From NCBI GenBank assembly GCA_011052285.1, contig DRJH01000194.1, positions 1 through 5,431 on the forward strand: a stretch of 5,431 nt of DNA, written 5' to 3'. Below, in pieces: positions 1 through 5,101 of the stretch (the first letter of the stretch is position 1; each line of letters begins with the position of its first letter). The translations under genes and the position numbers were made by a program. Source of the DNA: Gammaproteobacteria bacterium. GTDB taxonomy: Bacteria > Pseudomonadota > Gammaproteobacteria > Arenicellales > DRJH01. Under the pieces are notes generated by a model. That model did no database searches, was not told the origin of the DNA, and saw only the letters and a program-made list of their open reading frames with translations.

Positions 1-725
1 CTGCCACGGCCTTTGCCGAGAAAACCGGCACTTTTATCAATTCTGACCGCACCGTACAGCTAGGTCGTCAGGCCATTGACCCACCCGGTGAGGCCAGACC
101 CGACCTTTGGATCATCCAGCAACTGGCGCGCCGTTTGGGCCTGGACTGGCCGGAGCTAACCGCAGAGAACGTCTTCAATGAAATGCGCCAGTGTATGGAT
201 TCGATCGCCGGCATTACCTGGCAGCGGCTGCAACACGAGAGTGTGACTTATCCCTGTCGACATGAAGGTGATCCGGGTACTGCGGTGCTATTTGATCATG
301 GTTTTCCAACCGCTGATGGTAAGGCAAAATTATTCCCTGCTGCCATTGTGTTGCCGGATGAACTGCCGAATCGGGACTACCCTTGGGTGTTGATCACCGG
401 CCGTCAACTTGAACACTGGCATACCGGCAGCATGACCCGCCGTTCGTATGTACTCAATGAGTTGGAACCAGAACCTTGGGTGGCGGTAAACCCGGCGGAC
501 CTGCAGAATTTGGGTATCCCCGATGGTGGTTCACTACGGCTGACCACGCGGCGCGGAGCCATCACCCTGCATGCCCGCAGTGCTGAAAGCTCAATGGCGG
601 GTTCCGTGTTCATGCCGTTTTGCTACCACGAGGCCGCAGCCAATATCCTTACCAACTCAGCCCTGGACCCGGTCGCAAAAATAGCCGAGGTGAAATACTG
701 TGCGGTAAATTTGACGGCAGCTTAA
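1..725 (+). CDS. Formate dehydrogenase alpha subunit, C-terminal part (5' end outside window)
   Basis: The frame is open from base 3 to the TAA at 723-725, giving 240 residues with no start, so this is the 3' end of a longer gene. The first visible residues (AFAEKTGTFIN.DR..Q, then DPPGEARPD and a QQLARRLG helix) are the conserved stretch of molybdopterin-dependent formate dehydrogenase alpha chains just before the C-terminal domain. The C-terminal molybdopterin-dinucleotide-binding domain follows, with the diagnostic TGRQLEHWHTGSMTRRS and, near the end, MPFCYHEAAAN.LT. The enzyme family oxidises formate to CO2 at a bis-MGD Mo or W centre and passes electrons through iron-sulfur clusters, in this subtype usually to NAD+ via partner subunits in the cytoplasm. 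The catalytic Cys/Sec and the cluster-binding N-terminus lie outside the window, so the subtype (FdsA-like or FdhF-like) cannot be fixed and no symbol is given. No fdsC/fdsD-type gene follows; the next gene is the CDGSH-glutamate synthase protein. Confidence 0.93.
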   Translation, partial: ATAFAEKTGTFINSDRTVQLGRQAIDPPGEARPDLWIIQQLARRLGLDWPELTAENVFNEMRQCMDSIAGITWQRLQHESVTYPCRHEGDPGTAVLFDHGFPTADGKAKLFPAAIVLPDELPNRDYPWVLITGRQLEHWHTGSMTRRSYVLNELEPEPWVAVNPADLQNLGIPDGGSLRLTTRRGAITLHARSAESSMAGSVFMPFCYHEAAANILTNSALDPVAKIAEVKYCAVNLTAA

Positions 726-805
726 GAATGGGGCCATGAGGCAGTGCGAGAAAAGACAACCTACTGCGCAAATACGGTCTTTGGCTCGATTTCCCCCTAC
801 GCTGC

Positions 806-824
806 TAAATACCACAAGTATTTA
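806..824. repeat. Perfect 7-bp inverted repeat, possible operator
   Basis: TAAATAC and GTATTTA form a perfect inverted repeat around a 5-base spacer (CACAA). It lies 150 bases before the CDGSH-glutamate synthase start and about 80 after the formate dehydrogenase stop. An A/T-rich stem this short is a poor terminator and has no T-run. A half-site pair for a dimeric regulator is possible. A match of this length can also arise by chance in A/T-rich DNA. Confidence 0.2.
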
Positions 825-882
825 CATCAAATCCACTTTTCTTCGCTATGGTTCCTATTTTCGGACAGCCTCCTGATGGGTC

Positions 883-911
883 TTGAAATGATGTGCTTTG
901 GTGATTTTTAT
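883..911 (+). promoter_or_regulatory. Weak sigma70-like promoter candidate for the CDGSH-GltS gene
   Basis: TTGAAA (883-888) is followed after 17 bases by TTTTAT (906-911), a 5/6 match to the -35 and a 4/6 match to the -10 consensus. Transcription would start near 918 and leave a leader of about 55 bases before the ATG. The spacing is right but the -10 is weak, so this is only a candidate. Confidence 0.2.
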
Positions 912-960
912 CTGATCCAATATGAACTAACGCATCTTCCGGAACCACGAGAACGATTAC

Positions 961-966
961 AAGGAG
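961..966 (+). promoter_or_regulatory. Strong ribosome binding site fixing the ATG at 974
   Basis: AAGGAG lies 7 bases upstream of the ATG at 974. This is a near-ideal Shine-Dalgarno position and supports that start for the CDGSH-glutamate synthase protein. Confidence 0.8.
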
Positions 967-973
967 CTAAAGC

Positions 974-2518
974 ATGACCAAACCTATAGTTGTTGATAAT
1001 AAACCAAAGCGGGTGGTCCTGAACAAGGGACAAGACTATCATTTTTGTACCTGCGGCAGATCCGGGCAGCAGCCCTTTTGTGATGGCTCTCATGCGGGTA
1101 CTTCGTTCCAGCCGCTCCTGTTTACCGTGGAGCAAGAGGAGGGCTATCTTTGTATGTGCAAACACACAAAAAATCCACCATTTTGCGACGGTAGTCACAA
1201 ACAGTTTTCACAACAGCAAATTGGCCAGGAAGGTCCAGGCGTGGCAAGCCAGCCCGGTGAGCCACCTGTGGCCATTGCCACACCGGAAGAGCCTACCGTA
1301 GCGCTTATTCATCAATTGGCTACAGAGGGATTAGCAAAAGTTGGCCATCATGGCCCAATGACCTCGATGGGCGTACCACGTCATCAACTCCCACATTGGG
1401 ATGATATCCAGCTCATGGTCGCGCAAATGGCCACCAAGCCTCTTATGGAAGATCAGCCTGTTGCCACCGAGTTGGTAATCGGGCCTGGTGCAAAAAGGCC
1501 ACTGACCCTGAAGATTCCTCTTTTTGTATCCGACATGAGTTTTGGCTCCTTGTCTGAGGAAGCCAAGGTCGCCCTGGCCAGAGGGGCGGAACTGGCGGGA
1601 ACCGGCATTTGTTCCGGGGAGGGAGGCATGCTGCCTGAAGAGCAGGCAGAAAATTCCCACTATTTTTATGAACTGGCCAGCGCCAAGTTTGGTTACAAAG
1701 AAAGCTTGCTGAGCCAGGTGCAGGCCTTTCATTTCAAAGGGGGGCAAGGTGCTAAAACGGGCACAGGTGGCCATCTTCCGGGCAATAAAAATATCGGAAA
1801 AATATCCAAGGTAAGAAATATTCCCGAAGGGCAGCCTGCGATTTCACCACCCACATTCAAGGATTTGTCATCTGTCGATGATTTCAGGCGATTTGCCGAC
1901 CGCGTGAGAGAGTTAACCGGTGGCATCCCTATTGGCTTCAAACTTAGTGCCAATCACATCGAAAGGGATATCCAGTTTGCGTTGGACGCGACGGCTGATT
2001 ACATTATTCTTGATGGTCGTGGAGGCGGAACGGGTGCCACACCGCAGATTTTTCGTGATCATATCAGTGTGCCTACCATACCCGCTCTGGCTCGTGCCCG
2101 GTATTATCTGGATCAACAAGGTGCCAGTGGACACACTACACTCATCATAACCGGTGGACTGCGCATGCCGATCGATTTTGTCAAGGCTCTCGCCCTGGGC
2201 GCTGACGGTGTGGCAGTTTCTAACAGTGCGATGCAGGCGATAGGCTGTGTTGCAGCGAGAATATGCAATACCAATAATTGCCCGGCAGGCATAGCCACAC
2301 AAAAACCGGAATTGAGGAAAAATCTGGATGTCCGGATTGCGGCAATGCGCCTGCAAAACTTTTTTGACGCCGCGACCGAGCTCATGGCGGTGATGGCTCG
2401 TGCCTGTGGGCACAAGCGGCTCAATCAGTTCAACAAGGAAGACCTGGCCACCTGGCATCGCGAAATGGCCATGCTGTCCGGAGTGAGGTATTCCGGATTG
2501 ATGCCATCAGGTTGTTGA
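974..2518 (+). CDS. Tandem CDGSH iron-sulfur / FMN-binding glutamate synthase-domain fusion protein
   Basis: The 514-residue protein has two parts. Residues 1-80 hold two complete CDGSH zinc-finger-like motifs (C-x-C-x2-[S/T]-x3-P-x-C-D-G-S-H). The ligands are Cys25, Cys27, Cys36, His40 and Cys60, Cys62, Cys71, His75, each set expected to bind a redox-active [2Fe-2S] cluster. A Pro/Glu-rich linker (about 85-110) leads to a glutamate synthase central/FMN TIM-barrel domain (about 120-500). Its marks are SDMSFGSLSEEAK, the GQGAKTGTGGHLPG loop, a D347-GRGGGTGATP phosphate-binding loop, and Cys425-x5-Cys431-x4-Cys436 for the [3Fe-4S] cluster. Known GltB enzymes make glutamate from 2-oxoglutarate and glutamine-derived ammonia. 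Here the N-terminal glutaminase domain is absent, so free ammonia, a separate amidotransferase or another substrate (as in methylamine-glutamate methyltransferase relatives) must be assumed. The protein is likely cytoplasmic, with no signal or membrane segment. The CDGSH pair may relay electrons to FMN. The fold is certain; the reaction is not. Confidence 0.93.
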   Translation: MTKPIVVDNKPKRVVLNKGQDYHFCTCGRSGQQPFCDGSHAGTSFQPLLFTVEQEEGYLCMCKHTKNPPFCDGSHKQFSQQQIGQEGPGVASQPGEPPVAIATPEEPTVALIHQLATEGLAKVGHHGPMTSMGVPRHQLPHWDDIQLMVAQMATKPLMEDQPVATELVIGPGAKRPLTLKIPLFVSDMSFGSLSEEAKVALARGAELAGTGICSGEGGMLPEEQAENSHYFYELASAKFGYKESLLSQVQAFHFKGGQGAKTGTGGHLPGNKNIGKISKVRNIPEGQPAISPPTFKDLSSVDDFRRFADRVRELTGGIPIGFKLSANHIERDIQFALDATADYIILDGRGGGTGATPQIFRDHISVPTIPALARARYYLDQQGASGHTTLIITGGLRMPIDFVKALALGADGVAVSNSAMQAIGCVAARICNTNNCPAGIATQKPELRKNLDVRIAAMRLQNFFDAATELMAVMARACGHKRLNQFNKEDLATWHREMAMLSGVRYSGLMPSGC

Positions 2519-2533
2519 AAAAGCCCTGATCAT

Positions 2534-2563
2534 TTCATAAGTAGCGCCAGTCGGTGGCATAAT
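2534..2563 (+). promoter_or_regulatory. Sigma70-like promoter candidate before the truncated exported-protein frame
   Basis: TTCATA (2534-2539) and CATAAT (2558-2563) are separated by 18 bases, matching the -35 consensus at 4/6 and the -10 at 5/6. A transcript would begin near 2570 and reach the ATG at 2596. The pair lies just after the glutamate synthase stop and supports the idea that a separate gene once began here. Confidence 0.28.
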
Positions 2564-2595
2564 CTATGGAGTCAGGGGATGGGGGCGGTAACAAA

Positions 2596-2847
2596 ATGAG
2601 ATCATCAGAGCGAACCAGCATTCTTGCACAGTGGTTGATCATCCTGTGCATCGGGTTTTACGCACTCCCGGCCGGGGCCTCGTCCGCCACCAGCCAGGGC
2701 ACAGTGGTCGAGGCTATTCATCTTTTCTTCTGGGACAAACGCGTAATGCTCCCATTGCCAATGGTCTTGGCCAGCTGTCGACACAGTTCCAAAAGTTCGT
2801 CCTTGCTCAATAATTTATACTGCTGCAATAGTTGCCTGTTCTTCTGA
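2596..2847 (+). pseudogene. Possible 5' remnant of an exported-protein gene (signal peptide, then unrelated sequence)
   Basis: From ATG 2596 the frame encodes a textbook Sec signal peptide. It has a charged start (MRSSERTS), a hydrophobic core (LAQWLIILCIGFYAL) and a likely signal peptidase I site at PAGA-SSA near residue 28. About 12 more ordinary residues follow. From about base 2718 the frame reads the antisense strand of the convergent glycosyltransferase gene and becomes Cys/Ser/Leu-rich (ending NSCLFF), which does not look like real protein. I infer that the original gene was cut near 2718 by the arrival of the glycosyltransferase segment, leaving only its start. G-rich bases at 2577-2587 could serve as a ribosome binding site, and an in-frame ATG also exists at 2566. 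The mature function cannot be named. It could instead be a real 84-residue secreted peptide overlapping the neighbour, or chance. Confidence 0.33.
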
Positions 2848-3518
2848 TAGTGATCATGGGAGTAACAGTTATCTCCTGGGTGCCAGAGGTGCCAGGCTTT
2901 TGCCATTCTTGCAATGGCCACTTTTGGACTCATGCTCTGAAGCTTGATCGACATCGCATCGTCTTCTCCACCCCAGCCGTAAAAGCGCTCATCCATGCCA
3001 CCGACACGGACAAAGAACTCTCGCGTGAGTATATAGATACCTCCTGCCATGCAGAGTGCCTCAGACGCGTGGCCACGATCATAACCACGAGTCTTTTCAG
3101 GTACATCTGGGAGCTTTCCCCCTTGCAAATAGTCTTCTGTTTCGCTTGCAGTCATGTCAATAAGTCTGCCATAAGGCCTTACAGCATCCAACTCTTTCTC
3201 ACAGGTTCTGACCGCCCGTTGCAAGTCATCTGCCGACACAATCATATCTGCGTCACTAACCACCAGAATGTCACCACTGCTATGTCTGAACGCAACATTC
3301 ATACCCCATGACTTGTTAAAGAGTCCGGGGTTACAGGCATCTATATAATTTATTTTTTTTGCCAGAGGGTGCCTGGCAAGCGTGCATTTTTTATCCTGCT
3401 CTACGACCACGATCTCCCAGTCAGGGAATTCTGCAGAGATATGACTGATTACCGTTTCCAGGTTGGCCAGCCGGTACTCATCGCTACTGCGGAAGGTCGT
3501 TAGAAAAGATATTTTCAA
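2718..3518 (-). CDS. Family 2 glycosyltransferase with galactosyltransferase (GT7 C-terminal-like) motif
   Basis: The 266-residue protein has a GT-A fold. The N-terminal nucleotide-binding half starts with the strand KISFLTTFR, continues through WEIVVVEQD, and carries the metal/sugar-nucleotide DxD as D89-A-D91 in LVVSDADMIVS. The C-terminal half has GGIYILTREFFVRVGGMDE then GWGGEDD (181-187), the acceptor/catalytic signature shared by beta-1,4-galactosyltransferases and chondroitin-polymerase-like enzymes, and metal-ligand-type histidines in WHLWHP (210, 213). It has no signal or membrane segment, so it is probably a cytoplasmic single-domain enzyme using a UDP-hexose or UDP-HexNAc; the exact sugar cannot be read. 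The start is TTG at 3518, because an in-frame TGA lies at 3530-3528 and no ATG fits. GAGAGA just upstream is a weak ribosome binding site. It diverges from the fucosyltransferase-PqqD gene, suggesting the two act on the same product. Confidence 0.9.
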   Translation of the reverse strand: MKISFLTTFRSSDEYRLANLETVISHISAEFPDWEIVVVEQDKKCTLARHPLAKKINYIDACNPGLFNKSWGMNVAFRHSSGDILVVSDADMIVSADDLQRAVRTCEKELDAVRPYGRLIDMTASETEDYLQGGKLPDVPEKTRGYDRGHASEALCMAGGIYILTREFFVRVGGMDERFYGWGGEDDAMSIKLQSMSPKVAIARMAKAWHLWHPGDNCYSHDHYQKNRQLLQQYKLLSKDELLELCRQLAKTIGNGSITRLSQKKR

Positions 3519-3806
3519 TATTCTCTCTCATGTGTTACGCGCACCCTTAAGAAATAGAACATTAGTGCTGTACAAAATAACATCTCCATCTTTCATCCTT
3601 ATTCTCTGATAGTATGCTGTCTTGTTTACTTTCATAGCCAAATTGTGATTTTCAGTTTACCAGTGAATGCCGCGAGCATAATCAGAAAATATGTTATACA
3701 TGAAACTCTTCAAAATTCTGATCCCGGCCCTCATCCTTTTGTCCACAGCCTCCATTAACCCGGCACCTGATTATGCATAAGAAGCTCAAGTCAGCTCGAT
3801 AAATTC
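3519..3806. other. Divergent intergenic region between the two glycosyltransferase genes
   Basis: These A/T-rich 288 bases must hold the control signals for both glycosyltransferases. No strong promoter is visible on either strand. CATAAT at 3677-3682 is a good -10 for the + strand, but the best -35-like match (TTTACC, 3656-3661) is only 15 bases away. On the minus strand a 22-codon frame (ATG 3596 to TGA 3528) begins just after AAGG. It is in the same frame as the family 2 glycosyltransferase, separated only by that TGA. It could be a leader peptide or a lost N-terminal extension, but it may be chance. On the plus strand the region includes the small hydrophobic frame listed separately. Confidence 0.45.
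3700..3780 (+). CDS. Candidate small hydrophobic peptide upstream of the fucosyltransferase-PqqD gene
   Basis: ATG 3700 to TAA 3780 encodes 26 residues; an in-frame ATG at 3691 would make it 29. The peptide begins MKLFKILIPALILLSTAS, a basic start with a hydrophobic core like a signal peptide or single membrane helix, and ends in a short polar tail (NPAPDYA) with Ser and Thr before it. It stops 26 bases before the TTG of the fucosyltransferase-PqqD gene on the same strand, the position where precursors of PqqD-dependent pathways such as PqqA are often encoded. There is no clear ribosome binding site (only AGAAAAT before 3691). The peptide does not resemble PqqA, which has conserved Glu and Tyr. 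It could be a substrate, the stub of a larger exported protein, or an accidental frame. Confidence 0.3.
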   Translation: MKLFKILIPALILLSTASINPAPDYA

Positions 3807-5018
3807 TTGCGAGAACATGACTTTCAGGAAAGCAGTATCGCGGACAGTTCAACTGTCTGTTCCTGCAGCTGTGATGTTCTGATTGTATTTTTCAACAGAA
3901 TGTTTGGCGGATCGCTCGACCTCGAGAATTACCATGTTCCCGGCGTGATATTTTCAGAAGACCGCAGCCTGGCGTCTGTAGCCGATGTTTTAGTAATACA
4001 CACACCTCAGAATGTAGATCGTCATAATCAGCTACAGAACAAGCCTCCCGGACAACTCTGGGTTTCATGGAGCATCGAGTCAGATACCAATTATCCAAAT
4101 ATCAACGATGACGTATATGACCTTAAAATGACTTACCAAAGGAGTGCCGATATCTGGATACCCTACTGCAGAAACTATGGCCCTGATCTATATGAAAAAA
4201 TAGCACAATCCTCTCAGACCAAAGAGAATTCTTGCGTCATCGCATCGTTCATCAGCAGTGTTAATAACCAAAGCCAGCGACTGGAATATCTAACAGAGCT
4301 CAGCCACCACATTGACGTCCACCACTATGGACGATTTATGAAAAACCGTACCATCGGAAATGATGCCGGTGCGAAATCAAAGATTGAAGTACTAAGCCGG
4401 TATAAGTTTGCTATAGCATTTGAAAATTCAATCTCGCCGGACTACGTCACTGAGAAATTCTATGACCCGCTACTGGTTGGAACAATACCGGTTTATCTGG
4501 GTGCACCAAACATTTCTGACTATGCACCCGGCCATGATTGCTATATCGATATAAACGACTTCAATAGCCCTGCCGATCTGGCCAGGTACCTGAAAAAACT
4601 TGATCAGGATGATACTCTGCTCGAACGATATATGAAATGGAAAAATGAACCCTTACGTGCTCAATTTGTCGACCAGATCGAAACTTTTGCAGAACTGCCG
4701 CATTCTTTTATACAGCTAGCCGAACTCGCCAAAAAACACATAGGACACTTCAATGGCGTAGTTCCACACAAACGAAAAGGCTGGAAACTGAAAACATCCA
4801 AAGGGGTGGGCCGCCTGACAAATATGCGGTCAGGGCGCAGCATTAAGCTTGATGGCTCCGGCTTGCTCATCTGGGAACTTAGTGATGGGGAAAGGACTAT
4901 TGCACAAATCCAGAATTATCTGGCCGCAGCTTACCCAAATCAGGCGAAGCAAATCAGGCATGATGTCACCCGAACACTGCGAATATTTAGGCAACATGGC
5001 TTAGTCGAGCTTATCTAA
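3807..5018 (+). CDS. GT10 alpha-1,3-fucosyltransferase fused to a C-terminal PqqD-like (RRE) domain
   Basis: The 403-residue protein joins two domains. Residues about 23-300 are a GT10 fucosyltransferase. An N-terminal strand (DVLIVFFNRMFGG) is followed by WVSWSIESD (85-93), with Glu91 at the usual acceptor/catalytic position. The GDP-fucose signature runs from FEN (205-207) through VTEKFYDPLLVGTIPVYLG (214-232) to the usual YIDINDF.SPADLA.YL and a KW helix near 278. Residues about 326-402 match the PqqD-like winged helix: an N-terminal beta hairpin, then LDGSGLLIWELSDGERTI (348-365), a helix with YLAAAYP, and the closing DV.R.LR.....GLVEL. PqqD-type domains bind leader peptides of ribosomal precursors. 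The family reaction is transfer of fucose from GDP-fucose to a GlcNAc-type acceptor; peptide-guided action is inference. The start is TTG 3807, as the frame has no ATG or GTG before the first strand, and no ribosome binding site is evident. An odd CSCSC (18-22) precedes the fold. Confidence 0.9.
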   Translation: MREHDFQESSIADSSTVCSCSCDVLIVFFNRMFGGSLDLENYHVPGVIFSEDRSLASVADVLVIHTPQNVDRHNQLQNKPPGQLWVSWSIESDTNYPNINDDVYDLKMTYQRSADIWIPYCRNYGPDLYEKIAQSSQTKENSCVIASFISSVNNQSQRLEYLTELSHHIDVHHYGRFMKNRTIGNDAGAKSKIEVLSRYKFAIAFENSISPDYVTEKFYDPLLVGTIPVYLGAPNISDYAPGHDCYIDINDFNSPADLARYLKKLDQDDTLLERYMKWKNEPLRAQFVDQIETFAELPHSFIQLAELAKKHIGHFNGVVPHKRKGWKLKTSKGVGRLTNMRSGRSIKLDGSGLLIWELSDGERTIAQIQNYLAAAYPNQAKQIRHDVTRTLRIFRQHGLVELI

Positions 5019-5033
5019 ATTATTTAGATGCTC
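5007..5033. repeat. Inverted repeat over the fucosyltransferase stop codon, possible terminator
   Basis: GAGC-TT-ATCTAAAT-T-ATTTAGAT-GCTC forms a hairpin. It has an 8-bp A/T-rich arm (effectively 6-7 bp around a small loop), a two-base bulge and a further 4-bp GAGC/GCTC stem. It includes the TAA at 5016-5018. It may weakly terminate or protect the fucosyltransferase transcript. It lacks a G/C-rich stem and a T-run, so it is not a classic intrinsic terminator. Confidence 0.4.
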
Positions 5034-5060
5034 AGAGTGAGTGCCGGAGAAATGCAGTTA

Positions 5061-5098
5061 GTATCAGGTTGAAAGGAGTTGTTAATAACCTGTATCAG
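5061..5098. repeat. Short direct and inverted repeats beside the transposase remnant
   Basis: GTATCAG occurs at 5061-5067 and 5092-5098 in the same orientation. CAGGTT (5065-5070) and AACCTG (5087-5092) form an inverted pair between them. They lie just outside the end of the transposase remnant, where an element end or target duplication would be expected. The repeats are short and could be chance. Confidence 0.2.
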
Positions 5099-5101
5099 TG
5101 T

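Larger units (their letters stand above)
726..973 (+). other. Intergenic gap between formate dehydrogenase and CDGSH-GltS genes
   Basis: I see no convincing gene in these 248 bases. An open frame from a GTG at 744 ends in a TGA that overlaps the next ATG in an ATGA arrangement. Its 77-residue product is rich in Cys, Phe, His and Tyr, resembles nothing I recognise and has no ribosome binding site, so I regard it as chance. The gap is clearly more A/T-rich than the genes beside it and holds a 7-bp inverted repeat (806-824) and a weak promoter-like pair. This fits independent transcription of the downstream gene. I found no G/C-rich hairpin plus T-run after the formate dehydrogenase stop. Confidence 0.5.

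Noticed and set aside
744..977. 77-codon frame overlapping the CDGSH-GltS start in an ATGA arrangement
   Set aside because: GTG start with no ribosome binding site, product rich in Cys, Phe, His and Tyr with no recognisable pattern; the ATGA overlap is probably chance, since the downstream gene has its own strong ribosome binding site.
1331..1774. 147-codon minus-strand frame inside the glutamate synthase gene
   Set aside because: Antisense to conserved coding sequence, with no family resemblance or ribosome binding site.
1913..2458. 181-codon minus-strand frame inside the glutamate synthase domain
   Set aside because: It lies fully antisense to a well-conserved coding domain and its translation shows no domain pattern; it is a shadow frame.
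2667..2676. G/C-rich palindrome CCCGGCCGGG as a terminator for the minus-strand glycosyltransferase
   Set aside because: It has no loop and no following T-run on the minus strand, and it lies within the signal-peptide coding stretch, so it is more simply explained by Pro-Ala-Gly codons.
2832..3311. 159-codon plus-strand frame antisense to the family 2 glycosyltransferase
   Set aside because: The minus-strand reading has all expected glycosyltransferase motifs over the same bases; this frame is Cys/His-rich with no coherent fold.
3350..3361. Long T-run in the family 2 glycosyltransferase as a frameshift or phase-variation tract
   Set aside because: The frame stays intact through it (Lys-Lys in LAKKIN) and conserved motifs lie in the same frame on both sides; a short run of this kind is common in A/T-rich genes.
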